Below, in pieces: positions 42,923-55,650 of a DNA stretch of 64,000 nucleotides. Origin of the DNA: Allacma fusca (lineage: Eukaryota; Arthropoda; Collembola; Symphypleona; Sminthuridae); assembly GCA_947179485.1 (NCBI GenBank), contig OX359247.1, forward strand, positions 3,377,060 through 3,441,059, read 5' to 3'. Numbering within the stretch: position 1 is the first letter of the stretch; the number at the start of each line of letters is the position of its first letter. The position numbers and the translations under genes were made by a program. The notes below the pieces were generated by a model. It saw only the letters and a list, made by a program, of their open reading frames with translations. It was not told where the DNA came from and searched no databases.

Positions 42923-45900
42923 GCTAAATTAGTCATATGTTTATTAGCCATTACAAGCATACACTATACACACGGCTAGGACCTTTACAATTCTACAATA
43001 ATTGTTATTACTTGTATATGAAATATCTATAATTTTAAATCATGCTAAAAGATTCAGACGAATCTCGAGGCTAAAAATAGGCCAATTTCTGGCAAAATAT
43101 TTTCAAAAAATTTGAACATTAGTCCTAAGAGTTTATGGTGTGACATGGGGGCAGAATTGAAATGGGATTTGAGAGTCGAGACTTGTGCGTAACCCAACGG
43201 AGCTGAGCTCAAATCCCAACCAAAATAGTATATACATATCTACATATGTACATATATATGGGTTTTGCTCCTCGCTATTGCAACTTGATGGAACGGTATA
43301 GGAGTTTTAGTCTTAAATTCGCCTTTACCGTATAATAATATTAGCAGCGAATCTGAGTCGGGAATCTGGGCAGAGGGCACAGGGTACACTATACCCCAAT
43401 AAAAGAGGCGTTTGATGCCTGGGCGTTAAATATTAATCCAGAATTAAAACTAATTAGTTACATAAGAGAAAATAATAAGTATACGGGAATTTTATTATTG
43501 TCCCTTCTCCTCCTAAGCTTACATCCACCATGTAGAATAATTACATATATATAGTAGGTGAACTAAAACACATGCGAGTAAAATATCCATTGACGAAAGA
43601 CTGAGAGATTTGGAAGGAGAGAGAGAGAGAGGGATCTCTTATTACAAGGATTTTATGAGCTCTTCTGCTCCCCGGCCTATGCATCCCTTCCTTGTGCTCA
43701 CTTGTACAATTTTAATTCCACTTGACGAATGGAGATCATCTTGTTTGTATGGTAGGAACTAACTAATTATATGGATGATTTAATGCATACTTCCCTTGCT
43801 TCGTCTGCAATTTTTTGGTATTAGTTCTCTCTGTACCTATACCAAAGGCAGGGTGTAAACAAATCATGTTATTATTTTGCAGGCAGAGAGAGAGAGAGTG
43901 AGAGAGAGGCTCCTCCATGAATCACGATCGTTTTAAAGAAGCTGGGGAGGAAGGAAAAACACTTGATATAGATATACCTTCCGAGGAGTGTGAGTATTCG
44001 TATATGGTGTCTATATAATCTATAAGGTATGAAGTTATTGAAGGAAATTCAAGTTTAAAAAATAAATTAAGCTACCTCGTGGCCTTCCCCATTAATATGC
44101 TACACAGACTGCGTCATGTATGGATGTCTGCATTTACGGAATTGGACGAGGGAAAAATACAGAGGTGAAAAAATTATGATCATGGGGAATTCGACATTCT
44201 GATTCACACTCCAGAAGTTCGACAAAATTTCACGCTTAATTTCTTCCCATTGACTTTTCGCCACACGTCTTTTACTTCCACCCTTTCAAACACACACTCA
44301 ACTCTGCATTTGAGAAATGTACTCTCAACTGTCAATTTTAATTGGTTTCCCAATAGACTGTTTTTCCTTCCGACGTTATACAGTTGGACGACCAGACTAA
44401 AGCAGAGATGAGTGTCGTATACATACATATATGCTATATCCATGTACTCCACATGGGCTACTAATGTAGGGAACATGGAACAGTTCAATTTGCTTTGATT
44501 AATTATGTTTAGTTTTTCCCTGTGACTGAGTGTTGTTCTACCAGACACAGATCATTTACGTCTGAGAGTACTTACATCCATGTTCATACATGGATTACCA
44601 AATCCAAAGAGCATATGTGGACGGATGGGATTTTTAGGGGATGCTAATGCGGCTGGGAAAATAGTCGGAAGTCTGTATCTATTTGTTAAAGTTGGAAATT
44701 GGAGACACAGGAATTTCAGAATTTTGAGAGTGTTTGGGTTTGGGAAACTATACATAAGTAAAGGGTGGGAGATGTCTGGCTTGGGTCAAAACTGTGGGAG
44801 AGCAAATAATCAATTGGAAGCTTTTTCCTTGAAGAGCGTAGGATGGAATTTTGAGCAGGTGGAAAATGTCAATTATAAAGGTTCACATGGAAATGATCCC
44901 TCTTGTTTGTTTAGGTAAGCTAAAGAAGGGTTTAAATTAAAACCCCCTTTCCACAAGTAATTATCACCTTTGGCTCATCCTGCGTTTACTCCAGATATCC
45001 GTGTGCATGTAGGCATGATCTGAGACGAGGAAACAATGTTATCTGTTCTATCTATGTGAGGAGACCACTAATCAAAAATCATTTCGAGGGTAATGTGTCA
45101 AGAGAGCTGGGGTGTCAATAACTCGTGGAGCAGAGTTGGTCGATAATCAATAACGTGCAGGAATGATATAAATCATGATGATGCATGAATTCAGCTATTT
45201 AACGCTTTAACGATTGTTCCAGGAGTGTGAGGGAGTTTCATGGAAGATACATACGGACAGACTGTTCCTGTACATGCTTATTTATGCACACTGAATAAAC
45301 CCTTGTTTCGCAAGGAGAATATACATCATTAAGATTATGTACATTTATAAACAGTCACGCATCCAATGTGCTAGATTCTGCATGTTTCCTTACAACCATG
45401 TGTAGATATGTATATGGGGCTTTAAAAGAAAGTGTGTTCCGAGCATGATTCCGTGTGTATACCGACGCTTCAAAGGAGTCAGTGAGTCAATAAAAAGTTT
45501 CCGGTCTGGAATTGTGACAAAATTGCGGGGATGGAAATTACTTACTTTGTAAGTGAGCAAATAAAAGTCTGATATTTTTATGCGTGCCCTGTGTGAACCT
45601 ACACTCGAATGAATGGGTGTAATAAAAACATCCAATATTTCAATACAGTGTGGGGATATTGACATACATATAATTATTTGTACTATATATGTACGTATGA
45701 AACTACATATACAATAAAACTGTTATGGTATGTGTAAGTTACTGTGTCCACATGATTGCATGCATGTATTGGAAATTGGAATTCCTTGTTTGATTTAACA
45801 TTCAATTACGAGGATTCCCATGAACAATTATTAAAGTTACATGTCGATGTAGATCTGTATATCTATATGTATTGACACTGACATTACAGAATGTGTACGA

Positions 45901-47259
45901 GGAGATATCTCATATTTAGTTCAACACTTGAGAGCTCCCTTATAATTTGATTTGACAATTTGAAACAGCTATGTATATAGAGTATAATTAAATAACTTTA
46001 GTTCTTACCTTGTTCCATATGAAAGGATTCTTCACATGCAATTTTTTTCAAAACCACTTTTGACTGTGAGTTACTCACGTTCAACGTTACGTTACAAATA
46101 AGTACATGTAAAGATGGAAATGCTTCACTAACGTGACAGTATATTTTAGCCTTGATCCCTTATTGACTCTTCAATGCCCTAAACCTGGACAAATATTACT
46201 GAATGTATGATTTTAAATGCATTTATTCATTCAAAAAACACCCATTGAATTCTCTCACGTGGGTATTGTTCCCGTTATTAAATATCAGTAGTATCGACAA
46301 AATAATTGTAAATAAACTGTGACACCCATAATTATGAATATTTGATCAGGTCATTGGATTCAGCTCTACAGGATTCATAACCTCCAAATATACATTTCAC
46401 ACCATACGGCAAATGAAAATCAAGTTTGTAATATCAACTAATATTTTTACATACGCATGAAATTAGACATTTTAATAACAATATAAAATATAAGTATTAT
46501 AAAAAAGGGACATGAATTATTTTTATCTACAGTTTAATAGTCAAGAGCTTTGTTTTCGTATACAATTCTCCTACGCTCGTGCAAACATCAACTGTCTGTT
46601 AGTTCAAAAAAACGTTTGAACCTTTTTTTTATCATAACTTCATCGGTGCTCTCATAAATAATTCGAAAGGTGTTGTTGATATTAAAGAACTCTTTCCATG
46701 GATTAAAATTCAATTTATTTATTGTTTTATATAATGTACTGTAATACCATACGGTAAAGTTTAGTTATGTTTTTAAAATGCATTTCTTGTCCTTGGTCCA
46801 CACTACTGATGGTTTTTTTATCTTTTAACATGTAAATCGCTGGTGACGAAATTAAATAAAAATCAACTTTATGCTATTGCTTTACAGCTCTATATCTGAA
46901 TAAAATTTTGGCAATTATTTCTGTTACACGTATATGCATGTAGAAATTAATTATTGTAAATATTCGGAAATGCATAAAACCAATAACCTTGGGCGTACAA
47001 TAGGAGCTTTTATTATTATAGCATGGAAGATCTGTATTATCTTAACTCTATGTTATTTAATGGGACATATGGAATAATATATGGTAACTCTATTTATGTA
47101 GGTTGCATAACATTTTTAATCATACCATATAAGTCAGGTGGGCATTTACCCGTTTGAGTGTGCCTTCTGGGATTGAGCATTATCTAATCTTCCAGTTATC
47201 CTTTCTCCAATGTTTTTGAATTAATGTTCTGTTATGAGAGAGCCGGTGCGTTCGTAAGT
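42923..47259. other. Intergenic region, no recognised gene
   Basis: No gene is recognised between the hAT-type element and the dihydrodiol dehydrogenase promoter. GA microsatellites lie at 43617-43632 and 43885-43908. A 112-codon plus-strand frame (44580-44918) ends next to a GTAAGC donor-like site but resembles no known family. From about 45900 the sequence becomes strongly AT-rich. Confidence 0.45.
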
Positions 47260-47267
47260 TATAAAAA
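47260..47267 (+). promoter_or_regulatory. TATA box of dihydrodiol dehydrogenase gene
   Basis: TATAAAAA lies about 25-30 bp upstream of a pyrimidine-rich probable start region (CTCACTCCTCCCTC). It is followed at 47341 by a canonical GTAAGT donor, so the start of transcription probably lies near 47285-47292. Confidence 0.6.
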
Positions 47268-47284
47268 GAACACAAATCTCACTC

Positions 47285-47340
47285 ACTCCTCCCTCTTCCA
47301 GTCTTCCAGCTAAATTCAGCTTGTCACAGTCAAAATCACG
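47285..47340 (+). other. Probable non-coding first exon of dihydrodiol dehydrogenase gene
   Basis: The sequence between the TATA box and a strong donor (GTAAGTGG at 47341) contains no ATG in frame with the protein. The next acceptor is TTCTTTAG at 47773, 43 bp before the start codon. The left border is inferred from TATA spacing and is approximate. Confidence 0.5.
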
Positions 47341-47816
47341 GTAAGTGGAAGAATATTCTATTGTTTAAATATTAATAGGACCACTAATTTCATTTAATGT
47401 AAGTAATTTATGCTCAATTTAGACAGTAAATAATTCGCTATTAAAATTTAACAGCGTCTCATGAAGTGTGATTATCGTAGTTTAAAAATTAGTTGTGTGG
47501 AAGATAGGATCCATGTTGCAAAATATCTGGAATTATGCTTGACCTTGAGTGTTGTCCGTTTTGTTAAAGTACTTGTAGTTTGGTACAGTAAACGTATATA
47601 CGTACGGTAATATGCAAATGTGGTCATGATGATGCTCTTGACAACAAATTTGACGTTAGGGGTTAGCAACAACTGGCCATTATGGCTAAAAGGCATCTGT
47701 GGGTATGTATTTACAATAGTGGACTAATTAAATGAACTGTAATAAATTCAATTGATTTTTTATGTTTCTTTAGATATTGCAGTGGGCAGGGATAATCACA
47801 GGAACATTCCAGGAAA

Positions 47817-49608
47817 ATGGCACCAACTCGTTGGGGAATATTGAGCGCTGGAAAAATCAGCAATGACTTTTGCGTGGGTGTCTCCACGTTGAACCCCGAA
47901 GAACATCAATTGGTTGCTGTTGGGGCTCGTAACTTAGAGTCTGCTAAGGAATTTGCCAAAACTCACAAAATCCAAAATGCGTATGGTACTTATGAGGAAT
48001 TAGTCCAAGACCCCAATGTTGGCAAGTGAACTAAATAATAACATTCGCTAGTTTGTATGGATATGTATTTATTATAATATGTATTCAATTCAGTTACGTG
48101 GGTGCAAGTGTTATTTGTTTTAATCAAGTTTTTAATTTTGTAGATGTTGTGTATGTCGGAACCATCCACCCTCACCATCTGACTAGTGCCAAATTGGCTC
48201 TGGATAATGGAAAACCAGTTCTGTGTGAGAAACCCCTTTGTATGAATGTGAAACAAACGAAGGAACTTCTGGAATATGCCCAGGGAAAGAAACTGTTTTT
48301 GATGGAAGTAAGTTATCTGTTTTGCTTATGGTAGTGGGTTGAAACCTGCTAACTCACAGTTAATACTGTAGAATGTAAACAAGAACGGGTGGAGTATGTT
48401 GGATGATTATGTGGTACTTTAACAGGCAATTTGGAGTCGCTTCTTCCCTGCTTACAAACGGTTGAAGGAAGAATTGGACAAGGGAACTATCGGCGATGTT
48501 CTTCAAGTTATCGTTTCATTTGGGGTGAAAATTGAAGATGTGGATCGTTTGAGGTAGTCAGAAATTTTTTGAACCCCTACAAAGTAAATCAGTTACTCAC
48601 TGCACGTATGATCAATTGATGTGACTTCTGTTGCTTTTAAGTAACTTAAATTAAAATTAACATTAGAGTGAGCTGATTGGAGAACTAGATCTCGCTTTAA
48701 ATGCTTAACCTATATAGGTCCAATTGTTTAGGATAAATACTTGAATTTGATCGGTAGTTTTACTCTGAATCAATCTGATATGTACAAATAATTTTAGTGA
48801 GAAGTAATAATTGTAGATATCTATGTTGGCTTTCAAATTTAGACTGAAGGAACTTGGTGGTGGCACCGTTCTAGACTTGGGAGTTTACTGTGTCCAGTTT
48901 GCATCGCTCGTGTTTGGAGAAAGACCACAAAAAATCATTGCTGGAGGGTTCTTAAACGAGCACGGTGTAGATCTTAGTACTAGTTCTACCCTCATTTTTT
49001 CCGGCGGACGGACCGCTACTCTTGTTACTAATGCTAGAGTTGAGCTTCCCAGTGAGGCTATTGCAGTTGGGACAAAAGGGACTCTAAAGGTAATTTCAGA
49101 TAGCCAGGAATCATTAATTTCGATCATAAAGGGAAGTTTTTAAAATGCAATTTTAATTTACAGTTGCCTTTCCCAATGTGGTGTCCAACTAAACTTGAGC
49201 TGCCCACCGAAACTCTCGAGTTTCCACTTCCTGTTACAGCCAACTTCATGAACTTTGGCAACAGCCAGGGTCTGTCTTACCAGTGTCATGAAGTTCGCAG
49301 ATGTTTGCTTAATGGTAAGCCTTTTAGTCAGAAAGTAATGACTTTAAGCACGTCTTATTTCATTCATGCATCATGGTATGTATGTATGTATGGATGCAAG
49401 CTCTTAAAATACAAAACTACATAGTTTTGCAAGAAAATGTTTCCATAAATTTTCCCTTTTTAGTTTTAAGCTTTCTTCCTTTAACTTTTTTTTTTGAATT
49501 TCAGGATTAACAGAAAGCCCTATTGTGTCTCACGACGAGACTCTGCGAATTGCAGAAATAATGGAATCCATCCGGAAGCAAGTCGGAGTTGTTTACCCTC
49601 AGGATTAA
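47817..49608 (+). CDS. DHDH: Trans-1,2-dihydrobenzenediol dehydrogenase-like oxidoreductase, 6 coding exons
   Basis: This Gfo/Idh/MocA-family NADP-dependent oxidoreductase is homologous to mammalian dimeric dihydrodiol dehydrogenase, which oxidises aromatic trans-dihydrodiols and D-xylose. Coding exons are 47817-48021, 48144-48307, 48426-48553, 48843-49089, 49164-49314 and 49505-49608. Together they give 332 residues, against 334 in human. The first intron after the start is GC-AG (GCAAGT donor); the others are GT-AG. Conserved pieces in order are [13 protein letters not shown] (nucleotide fold), GTIHPHH with His80, LCEKP with Lys98, [12 protein letters not shown], and [15 protein letters not shown] with Asp177 and Tyr181. 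His80, Lys98, Asp177 and Tyr181 correspond, with an offset of one, to the catalytic residues known in the mammalian enzyme, so it is probably active. The start matches the family's amino end (MAxxRWGI). Physiological substrate is unknown; a sugar dehydrogenase role is possible. Confidence 0.93.
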
Positions 49609-49743
49609 GTTTAAACCATTGAAGGCTTATAAACTGCAGAAAATATTTTTGTCTTCCAATGTTTCGTCTAATTTCAACTGCATGTTCTAACCGTACTACA
49701 ATGTCCGCCAGCTGGCATAGTAACGTATAAGACATGACGGTAC

Positions 49744-49749
49744 AATAAA
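49744..49749 (+). terminator. Poly(A) signal of dihydrodiol dehydrogenase gene
   Basis: A canonical AATAAA lies 136 bp after the stop codon, in sequence that is not part of any repeat I recognise. Confidence 0.6.
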
Positions 49750-49876
49750 TGCAAAGGCAAATCACCGCCGAATTGAAGGACAAAATTAAAAATTTTAGTT
49801 ATACGTTTTTAAGTTTATGGGTCATTGCTACCGTTTGCATATTCATGAATTCCGGGACATTTTTTGAAGTTTTAAA

Positions 49877-50774
49877 ATGGCATTGTTTTTTGTTGAAAAA
49901 CTCATTTTAAGCAAAAATATTACTTTAATTGTCGGACTAATTATCGGGAAATGGAGTATTGCCACAATTTTATCCTATTTTCAGTATCACAATACCGCAA
50001 TATTTACCAGGCGATTTGGCTTTAAGCAGAAATGTCTTAATTATTTTCTGCCTTGCACATGTACTCCAGAAATTATTGCATGTGACTTCAAAATTGATAT
50101 GATCATTGCAATTCAGCTGTGATTGAATTAACTGACAGAATTACATGTACGCGTCCAAATCAATTTTAGAAGACCAAAAACTAACCGCGAATGCATTACT
50201 AATTGGAGTGGAATGGGCGAAAGAACTCAGCTTAAGAAGTTCCGGCGCCTCTTTGACGAAAGATACCCAACTCTTGTCCACTCTATCTTCTACCACATTA
50301 TCTTTGTAATTAACTCGCAGATTACAAAGAACTTGATAGTTGATCAGTTGAAACATCAACTTGTAGCACATTTGCTAAATTGGTAAAATCCGAGAAAACT
50401 TCAAATTCAGTCGTGAGAAGTGATAAAACTATCATCCTGAGGGCAGGTTTCTGTTCAAAAAATGAAAAGGAGTCTTAAGGTACTCAATTGAGTGTGCCAG
50501 AAACTCATTTGCATCAGCAATTTAAAATGCTGCTTATGCAGTCAAGCATTCCCTATTCCGATCTTTCGACCTATTGAGCAAGCCTGACATTACTTGGATG
50601 GAAGACAGACTTGTCACGCTGGTATTAATAAACAAACATGGATGGCATATGGTGCTGGCAAAAACAATCTCGAAAGTATTTAAAAGCCTGTACAGGAATT
50701 TAGTTCGCATTTCCCAAACGGTTTGTGTCAAGGAATGGTCTTCCTTATTCCGGGACAAATGCATCAATTCCGGG
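49877..50774. other. Spacer with a possible hAT transposase fragment
   Basis: No host gene is recognised. On the minus strand, 50371-50141 translates to a stretch with APELLKLSSFAHSTPISNAF, which is reminiscent of the carboxyl-terminal dimerisation region of hAT transposases (a leucine-rich run before an SIPxSNAxxER-like motif). It lacks the expected ERxFS continuation and is short, so it would be a decayed fragment. The resemblance is from memory only. Confidence 0.3.
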
Positions 50775-51642
50775 CAGTGCTCGCAAAATGCGCAAAATTG
50801 GCACCCTTACCCGTATCCATACCCGAAGTGAGGGTATTACAATATCTGGTATCTATATCCATACTCATACCCGAGTATCCGGGTACAAACCTTTGATACC
50901 CGTACCCGCAATCTAATCTGAAATCATATGTACCTGTACTCACATTGTACCCGTACCCGAGAAATATAAAAAATTGTGTCCATACTCGGGTATCTCAGTG
51001 CCGCACCTGGGTACTTTATCCATATTTGTTTAAATAAAATAATACATTGTATGTAATAATGTATGACACCTTAGTGTGTTATTTTATTAGGTAGTGCGGT
51101 ATTTGATATTGCATACTTTCATTTACGAGTAGGAAAAGCTAGACGCGTTTTCGATTAGAAGTAAATTTAACTTGCATACTTGTAGATCTATCCAGAAAAC
51201 ATTACTACAGAAGTGCATTAAAAATCAAAAGTAGAATTATCAAACATTATTTGTCATTATACATAATATTCTTGGATCTAATCATTACTTTTATTTAATA
51301 TTAACATCACTCATTTCACACTGTTTCATGTTAACTTATGGCCACTATACTTTTACAACGGATGATCAAATAAATCTGGTCATTCTAATATTGACCGTTG
51401 ACCAGATTTGACGCGTTGGACCCGACCTCCTTTCATCACTAACTATTGTTCTATTTTATAATAGTGTGACTAATAAGTCTGAGCTACGCCACCTAACCTT
51501 AATATTACAACAGATTTATACATAGATTTTCAAATCTTTGTACCCGTATCCATACCGTACCCGTTTTGAGCAACAAAAGCGCACCTGGGTAGTACCCAAA
51601 ATTGTTCGGTTACACTAAATCGGTACCAGGGTAGTACCCATA

Positions 51643-53307
51643 TAAAGGTCTTCACGGATCGGATTCTGGTCTCATCCGTATCCGATCCTATCCGATCCGG
51701 TAAATTCCGGATTGCAAAAACACCCATCCTATCCGATCCGATAGAGTCGGATACAATTTTATAAGTATCCGTATCCGATCCGGAATGTTCGGATCGGATA
51801 AAGTTTTCGGTCCGGTCCGTCGGATACATTTACGGATGCATCCGATTCGATCCGTGGATATCCGAACCTTACTTCAAGAAACCGTAAAAGAGATATATCT
51901 TATATATTGGGCATGTTTCTAATTTTATCACATTCAAATCAATATGAAAATTTTTAAATTCCGTTGTATCGATAATTACCTCGTTAGATGCAAAACCAAT
52001 TTTGCTTCCAAAAACCTGAAAACAAATAGATTATGCATTCAAAATAATTGACACGGCTTTCCTTGATTCTTTTGTCTTGAATATTTTTTCACCAACTCTT
52101 TAAGTTCATGTTGGAAATAAGTACTGAGAAAAATAATTAAAAATGTAACAACAAATTCACGAAGAATTTGAACAATTGATGCCGGGCACGTTGCATGCGT
52201 GTATGGAGGACGAGAATTGTCATGAATACATTAAAGTTTCAAATTAGAGGTGGGGTTCCTGCTTGACTTCAGGCCCGAACCCGGAAGAAACCCGAACAAA
52301 TACTCAATTAGCCCGACCCCGCCCGCCAACGGGCTAAATATTCGATATTCAACCCGGCCCGTTTTATGCACTTCACATTTTGTGAAACCCGAACCCGTTA
52401 AAAACCCGGTCTCCAAAATATTTTACAACCCGAACCTGCTAAAACCTGATCTTTAAATAGTTTTAAAACCCGATGAAAATCCGGCTTTTTACTAACAATT
52501 GAATCCGCTGTGAAACCTTTATTAACATATTCTATTTTATTTGCATATACTGTCCATCCCAATAAACGTGCACACACGGAGCAAAACTTAGCTCTGAAAT
52601 TTTTTGAAGATAAACTATCAAACTTAAGGGATCGTTTCAAAATGTTTAAGCATGTGTACGTATTAAATACAGTGAACCATTATTTAGCTTTGGCATGAAT
52701 ATACATGAAAGCAATGTTTGAACTCTGTGCAACGTCAAATATGCATGCCACATATCTGTCCTAAATCATATTCTAGTAGAATTGTCGGGTCATTTGTAAT
52801 TTGTGACCCGCCCGAAACCCGAACTGAAAAATAAATGCAGGCCCAAGCCCGATCTTAACCCGGTTTCATTGTTTTAGTGCAGCCCGAACCCGGTCGGAGC
52901 CCGACGTAAGTTCGTATTTGCAGCCCGAACCCGGCTAAAAACCCGGCCGGGTCGGGTTTGGGCCGGCCCGAATCAAATAGCCCGCTTCCTGGCCCCACCT
53001 CTATTTCAAATCCAAGAATCGCTCTACTATAAAACGCGTGACAATATGATAGCATTATTCCTCACGAGAGGGCTCGTCTAAAAGACGGATATCCGCGGAT
53101 ATCCGCCGGATCATCCGAAAACATAGAACATGCTCATCCTATCCGGTCGGATGCATTCATCACTGCATCAAATCCTATCCGAAATAAATACACGGATTCA
53201 AATGATGCATCCGGTCCGCCATATGTTTGACGGATAGGATTAATTGTGTTTTCAATCCTATTCGATCCGAATCCGTCCGGATCAATCCGATCCGATGAAG
53301 ACCTTTA
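51643..53307. mobile_element. hAT-type element with ATCCGATCC arrays, nested
   Basis: Inverted ends are TAAAGGTCTTCACGGATCGG (left) and TAAAGGTCTTCATCGGATCG (right complement). A perfect 8-bp duplication TACCCATA flanks it (51635-51642 and 53308-53315). Subterminal zones (51655-51870 and 53080-53300) are arrays of ATCCGATCC and related words. The element is 1665 bp including another insertion (52245-53003); its own length is about 900 bp and it has no transposase frame. It interrupts the CCCGTACC-rich repeat. Confidence 0.87.
52245..53003. mobile_element. hAT-type element with CCCGAACCCGG arrays, innermost
   Basis: Inverted ends begin TAGAGGTGGGG on both sides (right complement followed by CCAGGAAGCGGG). 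A perfect 8-bp duplication TTTCAAAT lies at 52237-52244 and 53004-53011. Subterminal arrays of CCCGAACCCGG and CCCGGCCCG words lie at 52272-52470 and 52805-52985, in the same orientation at both ends. The 759-bp element is non-coding and sits inside the element at 51643-53307, so it is the youngest of the three. Confidence 0.88.
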
Positions 53308-53408
53308 TACCCATACCCGTTTACCCCAGTATTATTCCTTCCCGTGCCGAACATTGATTCAGGGAAAGTTTGAGTCAATCCATGACTTCTGGTAGCACTG
53401 TTAAAGGG

Positions 53409-55440
53409 TCGATTTTGCACCCTGGTTATTAAATTTTTCATAACTTCACGGGACATAATATTATGTACTATAGAGTTTCAGTTTTGAATGTAATATTATG
53501 TCATTGTGTAATTTGTTACATTTAATATTTGAAGTAGGTAGATGTAGTGTCATCGGTTATGTCTGCAAAAATATTGAATGTATCTACATATGTACTAGGT
53601 GCTGTAAAACGCGCCATCCATCAGCCTACAAACAATAAAAGGGAAAAAATGTTTAACTTACCTACTTTTTTGCAGTTTCTTCTAGATTTTTCACAATTAG
53701 TTCCATGCTCGTAGCTCAAAACCATACAACGGTCAAGAAAGTAAAGCAAAGACTGTTTTACTATTTTGCTAACAGAATTGTTTTGAAAGAAGTAAAATTT
53801 GGAAAGCTTTTGATTTCCTTATATGTATATCTTAACATTTCCACGGTTATTAGCTTAGAAACCTTTGTTGGTATTGACCGGTTTGAAATTTCAATACAAA
53901 AGAAACCAAAAGACAAATTTTCAGAAGCAAATGTAGAGAATTGGGAAATACAATATTTATTTTACCTCTGCTCGTTCGATGGGCTGATGAAGGAAATGTT
54001 CTACAACTTGTACATACATATGTACTTAGAGCGTGTGGGGCGTACTAAGAGACGTGACACAATGTAACAATTCAATTTGCTTTTAAGATCTTCACTTAGT
54101 CCATTCTACTTTTGATTTTAATGCCCTTCTGTGGTAATTTTTTGATAAATCTGCAAGTATGCAAGTTAATATTTCTAATCGAAAACTCTTCCAGTTTTTT
54201 CTACTCGTCAATTCAGTTATACATTGAGATAAACCTAATTTCATTAAATACTACAATGAACATCAAAATTTCTCTCACATTTCTTAGGGGATTTCTTATC
54301 GAAACTGAAGGTTCAAGAATATTCTTAATAATAATAATAATGTTGCACTGTGGCAACGAGGATTCTCTCTCTCTCCTCGTAGCAGTCCCAATTGTCCCAA
54401 TCTCATCTCTCATTACTTTTCCTTGGCGTGTACTTCAGCTGCCACAGCCTATGTACAGGCAATGTGAACAGCTAAAACCCACCCGAATAGGCAATTCAAT
54501 TAGGGCTTCTGTTCTAGACGGGACAGATTTAAATTTTGTTATTCTATGCGTGAATACCTTTTTAAGCAAACTTTCATTATTCTTGCATATAGGAATAAAT
54601 TATTAGAAATAGTGTAATTTGGAGCATTTCTTTTAAGACAGCGATTGATCAGGAAGGGACGTCCCTAGAATTTTGGAATGGGATCAGGGCGGAACAGTTT
54701 CGGTACACAAATTTTGTCCGCATGGTATTTCAGGATGGAATCGGGACGAGGCGAAATTGTCTGCGGCACAAAAAAACTGTCCCCAGCAGAATGCAATGAA
54801 CCCACTGTTTTTCAGGAGACTGCATGCAGATAATTTTAACTATAGCTAAAAATGATCTTCAGCTATAACCATCTTTCCTCTCCATATGCACGATATAAAA
54901 CCCGAACGTGAAAGATCCTTATATAAAGTTTCTCGCTCAGACTACTTCAAATTAGCTACATATATGCTTCACAACTATACCTTTCTTTTCCGTACGGCAT
55001 ACGAAAACATTGTTCCTTTCCAAATGTATACAGCGTATGTATTAATAATCTGGAAATCCTCTAACATCGATATGTCATAATATTTGAATTAAATATGAAT
55101 TAAGCCTAAAAATATATCACTGCGCTTAAAAATGCGTCCAAGCGTTAAAATTAAAACCCTTACTTAAAATGCAGTATCCTCCAAAACAGTGGATTCATTG
55201 CATGAACTATTTGCGTGGGTTTTACCTGTATAAATTGCCTGTACGTAGACTATATATTCCTTTTATTGAAATTGGATGTAGACGTGGGCTGAATATGTAG
55301 ATAGACAATTTGGTCTCTTTAACGACGATCTCTTGCAAGGGAGCAGGGAACGTCAAATGTTGTTTTGATCTCTGAATTAAAACACGAGAGTAATTCAAAC
55401 GAATGCCAATATTTACTTACTTGCGCATTATTATACATTT
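53409..55440. other. Spacer, no recognised gene
   Basis: No family is recognised. Two plus-strand frames of 120 and 164 codons (53705-54067, 54112-54606) are open but AT-rich in composition and have no recognisable motif. 54640-54830 includes text similar in style to other decayed repeats (GGAATCGGGACGAGG) but no paired ends were found. Confidence 0.4.
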
Positions 55441-55443
55441 TGC

Positions 55444-55650
55444 TACCCTATGCGTTTAGATACCCTGTATACGTTTGGTTACCTTATCTTATGTGTTTAG
55501 GAGATTATGCGTTTCCTTATACTTATTACGATTAAATGATTATATAGATATATATATCATCATATATATCTATAATAATATATTATATATTATTATAGAT
55601 ACCTTATACATTTAGGCGTTTATGCGTGTAACTCTACGCGTTTAGCTATG
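55444..55650. repeat. TGCGTTTAG-word array with central AT palindrome
   Basis: Degenerate copies of ATGCGTTTAG (TACGTTTGG, TGTGTTTAGG, TGCGTTTCC, CGCGTTTAGC and others), often next to ACCTTAT or ACCCT, flank an AT palindrome (55569-55599, near-perfect). This looks like another short non-autonomous element with subterminal word arrays, but clear inverted ends were not found. It lies just upstream of the duplicated P450 promoter block. Confidence 0.45.

Larger units (their letters stand above)
50775..53400. mobile_element. CCCGTACC-rich repeat element (outermost of a nest)
   Basis: Arrays of ACCCGTACCC and ACCCATACCCG words occupy 50797-51005 and 51540-51640 and continue at 53308-53345, on both sides of an inserted element (51643-53307) whose 8-bp duplication TACCCATA is itself made of the array. 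Possible ends are CAGTGCT at 50775 and AGCACTG ending at 53400. The flanking 8-mers (ATTCCGGG, TTAAAGGG) do not match, so the borders are tentative. No coding capacity. Confidence 0.5.

Noticed and set aside
43140-43215. Possible tRNA-like fold with a GAGCTCAAATCCCAACC end
   Set aside because: No consistent cloverleaf, no GTTCGA-type T loop and no recognisable anticodon arm.
53705-54606. Two consecutive plus-strand frames of 120 and 164 codons as a gene
   Set aside because: They are in AT-rich DNA, contain runs of hydrophobic and Asn/Ile residues typical of non-coding translations, lack recognisable motifs and have no promoter or poly(A) signal that I can see.
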